From: DAOUJW01 sp965218945
GTDB taxonomy: Bacteria > Chloroflexota > Dehalococcoidia > Lucifugimonadales > UBA2985
Length of the DNA: 64,000 nucleotides
Assembly (NCBI GenBank): GCA_965218945.1
Contig: OZ244718.1
Coordinates: 2,046,001 to 2,110,000 of the forward strand
Reading direction: 5' to 3'
In this document: positions 23,910-32,012 of the stretch, piece after piece
Layout: every line of letters begins with the position of its first letter
Numbering within the stretch: position 1 is the stretch's first letter
The notes under the pieces: generated by a model
What the model was told of the DNA's origin: nothing
Databases searched by the model: none
Seen by the model: the letters and a program-made list of their open reading frames with translations, nothing else
Program-made: the position numbers and the translations under genes

Positions 23910-24911
23910 CTAGGGTCTGCTCAAGCCTTCGTCCGCCTGGTCTGCCGTTTCCGTGGAAAGGACAGGTTGTCCGTCGCTCGGTTGCTCCTGAGCTTCGGTA
24001 CTCTCCTCATGGTTATGCGACCGCAACACACTGAATAGGCTGATTCCCTCCCTGGGCAGCAGGATGCCGGCAAACACCATCGGTGGGAGGAAGAGCAGGA
24101 TGTGCATCACCAGGGCGAATGGGAAGGCCACGTTCTTATCGATTCCGAAGAACAGGTCCATAGCGGTGATCATTGCGAACTCGAAGGTGCCTATACCCGC
24201 CGGAAGCGAGGGGGCGCTGGTTGCGAAGAATATGGTGGCTAGCACCACCAGCACCGCTTGGGGTATGGTGAGCGGGATGCCCATATCCAGCGCCACAATC
24301 CAGCCGCAGACTCCCAGGCAGACCCACGTGGCAAGGCTGACCAGCATGGAGGCTAGCAGCCGTTTCTTGTGACGCTCCATCTCGGCTACGGAACTGGCGA
24401 AGGCGGCGATAAGTTTAACTCTCCTGAGGAAAGCAGGACCGCCGCCGCTTCTGGCCAAGACTATCACCAGTAGCAGCAGAAGCAGAGAGAACATAAGCGC
24501 GCCGGCAGCGTAGCGCGTGAGTTGCCCTCCGCCCAGTCCAAAGAGAATCCCCAGGGCCAGTAGCAGCGTAGAGGCCCAGATGTCCATTATACGGGTCATT
24601 CCCAGCGTAGCCAGAGCGGCGCCGCTGGTGATGCGGTCTCGCACCGTGAGCAGGGTGAACTGCACGGCCTCGCTGGCGACCCGCACGGGGAGCAGGCTGT
24701 TTACGCCCAGGCCGATGTTCTCTATAACGAATAGCCTGGGAGTGGAGATGCGCTCGCTTACGAAGAGTATCCGCCATCGGTAGGCGCGGCACAGGTTGCT
24801 GAAGATGAACACTGCCATGGCAAGCAGCATCCAGAGAGCGGACAACTCTCTGGATGCGTCCAGGACCTCATCCCAACGCAGCCCTCTACCGGCCAACCAT
24901 CCCAGAGCCAC
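23910..24911 (-). CDS. Flippase-like membrane protein (LPG synthase TM / UPF0104 family)
   Basis: Membrane protein of the family found at the membrane half of MprF and in AglD/YbhN proteins. From the GTG at 24911 it has about seven hydrophobic segments; NLCRAYRWRILF, SLLPVRVASEAVQFTLL and SAPSLPAGIGTFEFAMI are the family marks. The C-terminus is a 40-residue acidic soluble tail. In-frame sequence continues upstream of 24911 for about 100 bases to a stop, with a plausible first membrane segment (TIISLALGILASV), and a GAGGAG lies six bases before an ATC codon at 24980-24978; the true start may be non-canonical and further upstream. Substrate unknown. It is convergent with moeA. Confidence 0.78.
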   Translation of the reverse strand: MALGWLAGRGLRWDEVLDASRELSALWMLLAMAVFIFSNLCRAYRWRILFVSERISTPRLFVIENIGLGVNSLLPVRVASEAVQFTLLTVRDRITSGAALATLGMTRIMDIWASTLLLALGILFGLGGGQLTRYAAGALMFSLLLLLLVIVLARSGGGPAFLRRVKLIAAFASSVAEMERHKKRLLASMLVSLATWVCLGVCGWIVALDMGIPLTIPQAVLVVLATIFFATSAPSLPAGIGTFEFAMITAMDLFFGIDKNVAFPFALVMHILLFLPPMVFAGILLPREGISLFSVLRSHNHEESTEAQEQPSDGQPVLSTETADQADEGLSRP

Positions 24912-25192
24912 GCTTGCCAGTATCCCCAGGGCAAGACTTATGATGGTGGACTTGCTCTTAAAGTTGATTCTGGGGAGGATGGGGGACTCCTCGCGGTTAC
25001 ATGTTTCTAACGTACTTTACGAAAGCCGCCATTGCGTTTCGCTTGACACTTTATACCTTAAGTCCCTGGATGAAAAGACCCAAATAGAACACCTTTGTGA
25101 GAGTCTTGTGAGAAGTCTCGGCCGGTGGACTTTGGTAGATGGTATACTCGGCGAAGCTGTGAGCGGGCCCTGTCAGGTCGGAAGGAGACAGG

Positions 25193-26056
25193 ATGTTTAG
25201 ACCGGTCCTACCGGAGTGGGACTCTTCATACCCGAACCCCGTAAGACTCCGCCGAGAGGTCGACGCGATGGTGGACTCCTTTGTGGAGGCGCTGCTGGGT
25301 GAGATGCCGAATGAGGCCATCCAGGGGATATACCTGAAGGGGTCCGCCCATAAGGAGTGGGACTCTCCAATCGACTACGTTCCGGAGATCAGCGATGTGG
25401 ACATACACATCCAGTTCTACAGCGACGAGGCCTGGCGGAGGCATATCGGGACCTTTGCCCAAGCGATGAAGATCCATCGCGAAGTCGAGAGGTCGTACCT
25501 GTCGAAGATAAGGGAGCCGCTGCATACGCCCAGGCCGCAGCTAATCGTCGTCAACAAGATGGTGCGGGAGCTCGAGTTTGTCCATTCGCCAAGGGAGACG
25601 GTCAGGGCGCTCTACGGAGAGGAGTACCCGTTGGCGGACTACAGCGATCCGGACTCCATAAGACGCGTGGAGTGTGAAAGGTTGCTGGCCGACGGCGCAT
25701 ATCTAGCCGATTACCCGCTGCACATAATCGACAGGTTTGGCAAGTACATCTGGGAGTCGCTGCGCACTCTGGCCTGGCGCGTCTCCCCGGCCGGGCCGCG
25801 GGCGCTGCACATCCTGGGAGTCGATACTGCGCCGGCGTGGAGCGTGAACCGCACCCGCATAGTCGACATGCTGGCGGAGTTGGGTGAAGCCGATTTAGCC
25901 GACCGCTATCTGGAGTTCTACATTGCGGGCTGGCGGTACTTCAACTCCCGCTACGAGGACTACGACGCGGGCCGCGCCGCTATAAGCGCCGGCGTTGAGG
26001 CGCTGGGCCGCGCTACGGAGATAGCAAACCGGTGGTTGGCGAGACGTGAAACTTGA
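25193..26056 (+). CDS. Nucleotidyltransferase-fold protein
   Basis: The 287-residue protein carries the pol-beta superfamily signature: Gly-Ser at 50-51 (YLKGSAHKEWDS) and the metal-binding pair in SDVDIHI (67-73), an S-D-x-D pattern. The remainder is helical and ends with a C-terminal region rich in Tyr and Arg. It resembles adenylyltransferases of the aminoglycoside-resistance type in layout, but the target is unknown. AAGGAG lies six bases before the ATG. It stands alone between the divergent flippase gene and rarA, with 281 and 288 bases of gene-free sequence on either side; the latter holds two family A palindromes. Confidence 0.72.
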   Translation: MFRPVLPEWDSSYPNPVRLRREVDAMVDSFVEALLGEMPNEAIQGIYLKGSAHKEWDSPIDYVPEISDVDIHIQFYSDEAWRRHIGTFAQAMKIHREVERSYLSKIREPLHTPRPQLIVVNKMVRELEFVHSPRETVRALYGEEYPLADYSDPDSIRRVECERLLADGAYLADYPLHIIDRFGKYIWESLRTLAWRVSPAGPRALHILGVDTAPAWSVNRTRIVDMLAELGEADLADRYLEFYIAGWRYFNSRYEDYDAGRAAISAGVEALGRATEIANRWLARRET

Positions 26057-26128
26057 GTCGCCCTTCTCTGAGAATCCCGCTTCGGAGCAGGCACTTTCCG
26101 AGTTTGCTCCCTGGCTTTTCTACCAACC

Positions 26129-26148
26129 ATTCCTGCGAAAGCAGGAAT
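26129..26148. repeat. Family A intergenic palindrome
   Basis: ATTCCTGCGAAAGCAGGAAT, perfect 20-base inverted repeat; the reverse-oriented version of the copy at 26199. Confidence 0.85.
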
Positions 26149-26198
26149 CTAAACTCCTCGGTTCCAAAGCCACGGCGACTCGTATGAACCGCCTCTGG

Positions 26199-26218
26199 AT
26201 TCCTGCTTTCGCAGGAAT
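26199..26218. repeat. Family A intergenic palindrome
   Basis: ATTCCTGCTTTCGCAGGAAT, identical to the copy at 6040-6059, including a preceding CTGG in both. Confidence 0.85.
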
Positions 26219-26344
26219 GGGGATTCGTTACGGCAGGTCGCGGGGATAGGCGAGCGAGGCACCAAGCCGGACGCCCCTTTTGAACGGCCTGGTTTCGGAG
26301 TAAACTGGAGGGGAGCGTCCGTATAGAATGCGGGAGGATAGACG

Positions 26345-27706
26345 ATGGTGGACCTGTTTGAGAACGAGCGGAACAAGGCTATGAGCCGGGAGGCGCCTCT
26401 GGCCGCCCGTATGCGCCCCCGTACGTTCGACGAGTACGTGGGCCAGCAGCACATAGTGGGGCCCGGGAAGGTGCTGCGCCTCAGTATAGAGGCCGACAGT
26501 CTGCCCTCCATCATCCTGTGGGGGCCGCCCGGGAGCGGCAAGACAACCCTGGCCCATCTCATAGCCAACCTTACGCAGTCCCACTTCGACCCCGTCAGCG
26601 CGGTTACAGCCGGCGTAGCCGACCTGCGCAGCGTGGTGGCAAAGGCCAGGGAGCGACGCGGCATGTACGGCCAGCGCACCATCCTCTTTGTGGACGAGAT
26701 CCACAGGTTCAACAAAGCCCAGCAGGACGTGATCCTGCCCCACGTTGAGGAGGGAACGGTCACCCTGATTGGGGCTACCACCGAGAACCCTTCCTTCGAG
26801 GTCGTGGCGCCACTGCTGTCTCGATGCAGGGTGTTCGCGCTCAAGGCCCTTACGGACGAGGACGTGGCCGCCGTGGTACAACGCGCTCTGGCGGACGAGG
26901 AACGCGGCGTTGGCTCTCTCCGGGTTGTCCTGCCGGATGACGCCCTGCGCCACCTGGCTGTTATGGCCAACGGCGATGCTCGGATTGCCCTCAACGCTTT
27001 GGAGATGACGGCCTCTGCGACTGCGCCGGACGCCTCCGGGTGTCGCAACGTGACCCTGGAGACCATTGAGGACGCCCTTCAGCAGCGCTCACTGCTGTAC
27101 GACAAGGCGGGTGACCAGCACTACGACACCATCTCGGCATTCATCAAATCGGTGCGCGGCTCGGACCCTGACGCGGCCGTCTACTGGCTGGGTCGTATGA
27201 TAGAGGCGGGGGAGGCCCCTATGTTCATCGCCAGGAGGCTGGTCATCCTGGCGGCGGAGGACGTGGGAATGGCCGATCCACAGGGGTTGCCCATCGCTGT
27301 GGCCGCTCAGCAGGCGGTCCACTTTATAGGGATGCCGGAGGGCGCGATTCCCCTGGCCGAGGCCACGGTCTACCTGGCCACCGCGCCCAAGAGCAACTCG
27401 GCCTACGTCGCCCTGAATCAGGCGATGGAGGACGCTCGCCAGACCCGTAACGATCCCGTACCGATGCACCTTCGCAATGCGTCCACACGCCTGATGCGGG
27501 ATATGGGCTACGGCGAGGGCTACAAGTACTCCCACGACTATCCCGGTGGCTTTGCTCCTATGGAGAACCTGCCGGAGTCCCTGAAAGACCGGCGCTACTA
27601 CAGGCCCACCGACCGCGGGCACGAGAGGGACGTGGCCCAGCGCCTTGAGGAGTGGTGGGGAATGCCCCGCGGCGGAGACAAGGACAAAGAAGAGGGAGGA
27701 GAGTAG
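26345..27706 (+). CDS. rarA: Replication-associated recombination protein A (MgsA/RarA, AAA ATPase)
   Basis: Clamp-loader-like ATPase acting at stalled replication forks. The 453-residue protein has a Walker A GPPGSGKT (60-67), Walker B with TILFVDEIHRFNKAQQD (112-128), the sensor and arginine-finger region (GATTENPSFEVVAPLLSRCR) and the C-terminal domain of the WRNIP1/RarA family (GMPEGAIPLAEATVYLA, then NAMEDARQTRNDPVPMHLRN-type residues). It is complete. The N-terminus MVDLFENERN is the typical beta-clamp-binding-like start. The stop codon overlaps a GC-rich hairpin at 27691-27721. Confidence 0.93.
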   Translation: MVDLFENERNKAMSREAPLAARMRPRTFDEYVGQQHIVGPGKVLRLSIEADSLPSIILWGPPGSGKTTLAHLIANLTQSHFDPVSAVTAGVADLRSVVAKARERRGMYGQRTILFVDEIHRFNKAQQDVILPHVEEGTVTLIGATTENPSFEVVAPLLSRCRVFALKALTDEDVAAVVQRALADEERGVGSLRVVLPDDALRHLAVMANGDARIALNALEMTASATAPDASGCRNVTLETIEDALQQRSLLYDKAGDQHYDTISAFIKSVRGSDPDAAVYWLGRMIEAGEAPMFIARRLVILAAEDVGMADPQGLPIAVAAQQAVHFIGMPEGAIPLAEATVYLATAPKSNSAYVALNQAMEDARQTRNDPVPMHLRNASTRLMRDMGYGEGYKYSHDYPGGFAPMENLPESLKDRRYYRPTDRGHERDVAQRLEEWWGMPRGGDKDKEEGGE

Positions 27707-27721
27707 CCCTCTCCTCCCTCT
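27691..27721 (+). terminator. Hairpin at the end of rarA (terminator-like)
   Basis: A perfect 13-bp stem (AGAGGGAGGAGAG with its complement) around a five-base loop that contains the stop codon. There is no T run after it, so it may be a partial or Rho-assisted terminator or an RNA-stabilising hairpin. Confidence 0.5.
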
Positions 27722-27741
27722 CTACAACTGCATTCGGAACC

Positions 27742-27761
27742 ATTCCTGCGGAAGCAGGAAT
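27742..27761. repeat. Family A intergenic palindrome
   Basis: ATTCCTGCGGAAGCAGGAAT; one base off a perfect palindrome. It lies between the convergent rarA and crotonase genes. Confidence 0.8.
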
Positions 27762-27853
27762 CCAGATTGTATGTTGGATCCAATTGACTCGTCTTGGATT
27801 CCCGTCCCCGTATCGGAGTACCGGGCAAGCTTCACGGGAATGGTTATAGTCTG

Positions 27854-28660
27854 CTACTTCCGCTTCCAGACGGGCTGGCGCTTCTCTGCGAAGGCCGTGA
27901 CACCCTCACGGATGTCCTCAGTCTGGTCGATCATGTATCGCTCCGCGCGGTGCAGGGCCGTTGCGTACTCGGGCGGAATGTTGCGGCCGATGTCGATGAT
28001 GCGCTTGCAGGCCTCAATGGACAGGGGAGCGCCCAGCTTGATGAGCTCGGCCACTCGCACCGCCTCGGCCATGAGAGCGTCGCGGTCAGGCACAATGGCC
28101 TGGATGAGTCCGATGTCGTAGGCGCGCTGTGCGGTCATGTGGGCCCCGGTGAACTGGATCCACTTGGCCTCTCCCAGGGGGATCATCCGGCTGAGCATGA
28201 GCACGCCGGTCCCGGAGGTGCGGCCCCGCCTTACTTCCGGCAGGCCCAGGCTTGAGGCCTCGGTGGCGATGCGGATGTCGCAGCGAAGGGAGAGCTCCAG
28301 GCCCCCGCCAAGGGCGAAGCCGTCGATGGCCGCGATGGTGGGCTTGGCGCACTCGGACTCGTCGAACCTGAACTCCGGCGGCGGCTGCTGGTCCGGGCGG
28401 GTCCCGGAGTAGTACTGCTCCGCGCCCTCTTTCAGGTCAGCGCCTGCGCTGAAGGACCTGCCTCCTGCGCCGGTGAAGATAACCACAAGAACGCTGTCAT
28501 CGTCGGCTGCGTCCTTGAGGGCCCGTGCGCGCGCCGATCCCAGTTCTCGACCCAGGGCGTTCAGCCTCTCGGGCCTATTCAGGGTTATCCAGGCAAGCCC
28601 ATCTCCCTTCTCGTACATGATGGTCTCCGACTTGGTGACTTCAAATCCCTTGGTGGTCAT
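27854..28660 (-). CDS. Enoyl-CoA hydratase/isomerase (crotonase) family protein, copy 1
   Basis: Acts on acyl-CoA thioesters, probably hydration of an enoyl-CoA. The 268-residue protein has the crotonase oxyanion-hole motifs SAGADLKEGA and GGGLELSLRCDIRIA, with both glutamates used by hydratases in place (the E after GGGL and the E of GLPEVRRG). The second copy is 86 bases upstream on the same strand and about half identical by eye, so the two are a tandem duplication, perhaps of different specificity (the second differs in the substrate loop after ADL). Pathway unknown; a CoA-transferase lies 6 kb away. Confidence 0.88.
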   Translation of the reverse strand: MTTKGFEVTKSETIMYEKGDGLAWITLNRPERLNALGRELGSARARALKDAADDDSVLVVIFTGAGGRSFSAGADLKEGAEQYYSGTRPDQQPPPEFRFDESECAKPTIAAIDGFALGGGLELSLRCDIRIATEASSLGLPEVRRGRTSGTGVLMLSRMIPLGEAKWIQFTGAHMTAQRAYDIGLIQAIVPDRDALMAEAVRVAELIKLGAPLSIEACKRIIDIGRNIPPEYATALHRAERYMIDQTEDIREGVTAFAEKRQPVWKRK

Positions 28661-28746
28661 TTCTCCTCCTTACTCTATCTCTATAGCTGTACGGGGCAGC
28701 GCCCCGCGACTTTCCTGGATCTAATCGGGGTCTAGCCCGACAATCT

Positions 28747-29550
28747 CTAACGCCTCTGCCACACGGCGGGACGCTTCTCTGCAAAGGCCCTGGCTCCCTC
28801 CCTGATGTCCTCCGACCTGTCGACCAGCGCCCGCTCAGCTCTGCCCACCATCTGGGAGAACTCCGGCGATATCCACGCGGACGCGTTGATCACCCGTTTT
28901 ATGGCCTCCACCGAGAGGGGGGCGTTGCCCTTGAGTATGCCGGCCAGGCGCACCGCCTCAGCCATGAGTGCGTCCCTATCCGGCAGAAGGGCCTGGATGA
29001 GTCCGACGTCGTAGGCTCGCTGGGCGGTCATGTGCTCGCCGGTGAGCTGTATCCAGCGCGCCTCTCCCATCGGTATCATGCTCTGGAGCATGGTCAGGCC
29101 GGGGCCGGGCATCCTTCCGCGCTTCACCTCCGGCAGTCCGAACACGGACTTCTCCGTAGCGATGCGAATGTCGCAGCGCAGGGTGACTTCCATGCCTCCG
29201 GCCACGGCGTAGCCGTCGACGGCGGCGATGGTGGGTTTGGGGCAGTCGCCCAGGTCGTAGGTGTCGGTCGCCCGCTCCTCCTGCCCGGGAGCGATGCCGG
29301 AGGCGTGGGCTTCGGCCACCGCCTTCAGGTCATTGCCCGCGCTGAAGGCCCTGCCCCCCGCTCCGGTAACAATGACGGTGTAGACGCCCTCGTCCTCGCT
29401 GGCGTCTCTCAGAGCCCGGGCCATAGCGCCGCGCAACTCCGTGTTCAGGGCGTTCATGCGCTCGGGGCGATTCAGTGTGACCCAAGCAACTCCATCGCTC
29501 TTTTCGTAGAGAATCGTCTCGGAACGTGTCACTTCCGTTCCTGCGGCCAT
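28747..29550 (-). CDS. Enoyl-CoA hydratase/isomerase (crotonase) family protein, copy 2
   Basis: The 267-residue protein parallels its neighbour along the whole length: LYEKSDGVAWVTLNRPERMNAL-type start, SAGNDLKAVAEA, AGGMEVTLRCDIRIATEK and FGLPEVKRG, with both catalytic glutamates. The N-terminal start has a ribosome binding site (AGGAGGAAC-type on the minus strand). The substrate loop (EAHASGIAPGQEERATDT) differs most from copy 1. The two genes form one minus-strand unit, copy 2 first. Upstream is a 230-base divergent region towards the DUF262 gene. Confidence 0.88.
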   Translation of the reverse strand: MAAGTEVTRSETILYEKSDGVAWVTLNRPERMNALNTELRGAMARALRDASEDEGVYTVIVTGAGGRAFSAGNDLKAVAEAHASGIAPGQEERATDTYDLGDCPKPTIAAVDGYAVAGGMEVTLRCDIRIATEKSVFGLPEVKRGRMPGPGLTMLQSMIPMGEARWIQLTGEHMTAQRAYDVGLIQALLPDRDALMAEAVRLAGILKGNAPLSVEAIKRVINASAWISPEFSQMVGRAERALVDRSEDIREGARAFAEKRPAVWQRR

Positions 29551-29717
29551 AGTTCCTCCTTTTCAGAGGCATTCAGAGTGTGCTCAGCATAGCATTGCAG
29601 GCGCAATGGCGCAACTGCGGCTGGTGGGGAGGTATGCGTAGCAAAATACCTTGGGTTCGCGGCCAGACCAATGCAAGAAAAGCGTCAGCAAGGAGTCTGG
29701 TTAATGTGGTAGTTGCT

Positions 29718-29745
29718 TTGTATTTGGACTTGGGCGCGTTATAAT
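29718..29745 (+). promoter_or_regulatory. Promoter of the DUF262-HEPN pair
   Basis: TTGTAT (29718-29723), 16 bases, TATAAT (29740-29745), 35 bases before the DUF262 ATG. The same unusual TTGTAT-16-TATAAT layout precedes the ribbon-helix-helix gene at 58.0 kb. Confidence 0.55.
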
Positions 29746-29780
29746 GGCAACAGGAATACATGAGGCCGTGAGGCAATAAA

Positions 29781-30986
29781 ATGGTTGAATTGCTTACAGA
29801 CGATCGCATCACCAAGGAAGAACTCGAAGCTGAACGGTTCAGCGACGTGCCGGAAGATTCCGGCTCAATCGCGTCTGAGCAGGATTTCCGTGACGCGGCG
29901 TTACAGATCATCGTTCAGAGAAATGATTTTTTCCTCCCGAATCTCATTGATATGCTCAAGACTCACAAGACGCTGGAAGTCTCACCTTATTACCAACGTC
30001 GCGCCCGGTGGGACACAACGCGCAAATCGAGACTAATTGAGTCTTTTCTGGTTAACATCCCTGTACCACCAGTCTTTCTGTATGAAAATGAGTTTGCTAG
30101 ATATGAAGTCATGGATGGGCAACAGCGGGTAACAGCGATTCTGGAGTATTTCGAAAACCAATACGCACTCCGCGGACTGAAAATTTTGACTAGCTTAATC
30201 GGTAAGCGATTCCATGACCTTCCAAGGGAGGTGAGGGCTGGCCTTGAGCGTAGGTCCTTGCCAGCCATAATCCTATTGAAAGAAAGCACTCCTTCTAATG
30301 AAACGGCAATTCTGCTAAGGAGGCAGGTATTTGAGAGACTCAATACAGGAGGAATTCGCCTCAACGCACAGGAGGTGAGAAATTCTGTACATTCAGGTTC
30401 ATTCAATGACTTATTACTTGAATTATCCAGACACCATCTGTTCACTACCATGTGGGATATCCCTCCTTTTGAGCCGAACGAAAATACCGAGCCTAGTGAG
30501 AAGCTTCGTAAGAATATATTGTTTCGACAAATGAGGGATGTCGAGCTCGTACTAAGGGTATTCGCATTACTGGATCCGAAAGACATTGGCGGTGGGATGA
30601 GAAGCACCTTAGACAATGCTATGGCGAGATACTCCAAATGCAGTGAATCTGAATTGCGCCAATTGAAAACGCAATTCTTGGACTCCCTTATATTGGCCCA
30701 TGCCATCGGTGGAGATGGTATTTTTCGTCTTCCTGCCCTTCGTTCAAAAAAGGGTGGGCGTCCCTCGCCCACCCTTTTTGATGGCATCATGGTGGCTTTG
30801 ATGCGCAAGCTGAATCAAGCGGATCTCATCAAGCTCTACGCTGAGCAAATAAATCAGTTACTTCAAACAGAGTTAGGCGAATCTAAATTCTACAGCCTGG
30901 TTGCTGGCAGGGCTAACACCAAGGAAGCGACCTTAAATAGATCTAAACACATTGAGGGCTTGATTGATTCCGCAATTGGGGTCTAG
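29781..30986 (+). CDS. DUF262 (GmrSD/ParB-like) domain protein
   Basis: The 401-residue protein has the DUF262 fold in its first 220 residues: PYYQRRARWDTTRKSRLIES (69-88), the invariant DGQQRVTAI (112-120, DGQQR), and FERLNTGGIRLNAQEVRN, which is the family's second motif. In GmrSD-type systems DUF262 proteins bind or hydrolyse nucleotides and cut modified DNA; here no DUF1524 HNH half is fused, so it may be the sensor or NTPase part. The remaining 180 residues are helical. Codon use and base content are more AT-rich than the flanking genes. It is followed, after 20 bases, by a HEPN-type gene. A terminator-like hairpin lies inside it at 30747-30779. Confidence 0.8.
   Translation: MVELLTDDRITKEELEAERFSDVPEDSGSIASEQDFRDAALQIIVQRNDFFLPNLIDMLKTHKTLEVSPYYQRRARWDTTRKSRLIESFLVNIPVPPVFLYENEFARYEVMDGQQRVTAILEYFENQYALRGLKILTSLIGKRFHDLPREVRAGLERRSLPAIILLKESTPSNETAILLRRQVFERLNTGGIRLNAQEVRNSVHSGSFNDLLLELSRHHLFTTMWDIPPFEPNENTEPSEKLRKNILFRQMRDVELVLRVFALLDPKDIGGGMRSTLDNAMARYSKCSESELRQLKTQFLDSLILAHAIGGDGIFRLPALRSKKGGRPSPTLFDGIMVALMRKLNQADLIKLYAEQINQLLQTELGESKFYSLVAGRANTKEATLNRSKHIEGLIDSAIGV
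30747..30779 (+). terminator. Terminator-like hairpin inside the DUF262 coding region
   Basis: A perfect 14-bp stem (AAAAAGGGTGGGCG and its complement) around a five-base TCCCT loop, with A and T runs on the outer edges, i.e. the form of a bidirectional intrinsic terminator. It lies at codons 323-333 of the gene and encodes KKGGRPSPTL. Confidence 0.65.
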
Positions 30987-31006
30987 CTGACCTGTGATTT
31001 GCCACG

Positions 31007-31768
31007 ATGCGTCTTGCGCTCAACCAGTTTCTAGCTCGCGTTGAATCCATCGAAAGAATCGTTGCGTTACTGGGGAACCTCGTCGAATTCGGAAGGTTGC
31101 CTTCCGGAACTTGGGATCTGGTTGGGGCTAATCTTCACAATTCAGTGCGGCAGATTGGCCAATCCGGCATGCAGCCCGTACTGGATGGCTGCGTATTGTT
31201 ACTTGCGGCTGCGTTCGAGCAATTCGTATCAGACTTGATGATCGCGTTTACAGATGACTTGCCAGGCATTGTTCCTGCTTACGAGGACTTACCGAATGCC
31301 ATTCGGTCGCATAACGAAATGCAAACTGGCGAAGCCCTGCGAAATAGAGGCTCAAGGTTTACCGAATATGACTTGCGACGTTTCGTTAAGAACCTTTGGG
31401 AATGCCACGCAGGAAGCAGACCTTACGTTCTCAATGGTGAGGCTATTGCTCTTAACGACCGTAATTTGAGTTCGGGTACATTAAGGGACTTGATTAGCCG
31501 TCTGGGAATGAACGACGTTTGGAATGCCGTTGCTTCAACGGCCACACTCCAGGGTTGGTCGGGACCGGGAGGGCCAACAATTGCGGGATCTCGCGCCCAA
31601 AATCAACTGAATGAGTTGATTAGGAATCGAAACCAGGTTGCCCATAGAGTCGGCGGCGAAGCACTTGGGCCACAAGCGATGCTCTCCTTTGTGAGATTCA
31701 AACAGGCTTTAGCAACATCATTAGTGGAGGCACTCGAGGATCACTCTAGCAATTTGGTCAAGAGCTAA
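31007..31768 (+). CDS. HEPN-type protein, candidate RNase (MAE_28990/RiboL-PSP-HEPN-like)
   Basis: The 253-residue, largely helical protein ends in RNRNQVAHRVG, where Arg208 and His213 form the R-x4-6-H motif that is the catalytic site of HEPN RNases. The central QPVLDGCVLLLAAAFEQFVSDL helix matches the RiboL-PSP-HEPN/MAE_28990 group as I recall it, which often stands next to a DUF262 gene. HEPN enzymes cut RNA, commonly tRNA. It starts 20 bases after the DUF262 stop, so the pair is one operon. Immediately downstream is tRNA-Thr. Composition is AT-rich compared with the chromosome. Family assignment is moderate. Confidence 0.7.
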   Translation: MRLALNQFLARVESIERIVALLGNLVEFGRLPSGTWDLVGANLHNSVRQIGQSGMQPVLDGCVLLLAAAFEQFVSDLMIAFTDDLPGIVPAYEDLPNAIRSHNEMQTGEALRNRGSRFTEYDLRRFVKNLWECHAGSRPYVLNGEAIALNDRNLSSGTLRDLISRLGMNDVWNAVASTATLQGWSGPGGPTIAGSRAQNQLNELIRNRNQVAHRVGGEALGPQAMLSFVRFKQALATSLVEALEDHSSNLVKS

Positions 31769-31902
31769 CTGATGAGTATTGGGCCTTTCGCTTCCACTGC
31801 TGCCGTCAGTAGCTTAACTTGTCTATTGCGAGTCCATCTGAGTGCATTTGACGTACCCCGCGTGACATTCTATGATATTCGCGGAGGTCTTCCGACTCTG
31901 AC

Positions 31903-31977
31903 GCCAGCGTAGCTCAGTGGTAGAGCAGCGGTTTCGTAAACCGCAGGTCAAGGGTTCGAATCCCCTCGCTGGCTCCA
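31903..31977 (+). tRNA. tRNA-Thr (anticodon CGU)
   Basis: A full cloverleaf: acceptor GCCAGCG with CGCTGGC, D-arm GCTC...GAGC, anticodon arm GCGGT-TTCGTAA-ACCGC with anticodon CGU for ACG (Thr), T-arm with TTCGAAT (one A-C mismatch in the stem), discriminator T and an encoded CCA. It lies between the DUF262-HEPN pair and a VOC gene; tRNA genes are common insertion points for mobile DNA. Confidence 0.95.
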
Positions 31978-32012
31978 TGTTTGCACAGATATGCGGTCCA
32001 AGGGAGGGTATC

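Larger units (their letters stand above)
26057..26344. other. Gene-free stretch of 288 bases with two palindromes
   Basis: Between the nucleotidyltransferase stop and the rarA start. It holds two perfect 20-base family A palindromes 51 bases apart; otherwise I see no coding signal. Confidence 0.7.

Noticed and set aside
31917..32012. N-terminal extension of the VOC gene
   Set aside because: It would begin inside tRNA-Thr. The ATG at 32013 has a good ribosome binding site and fits the fold.
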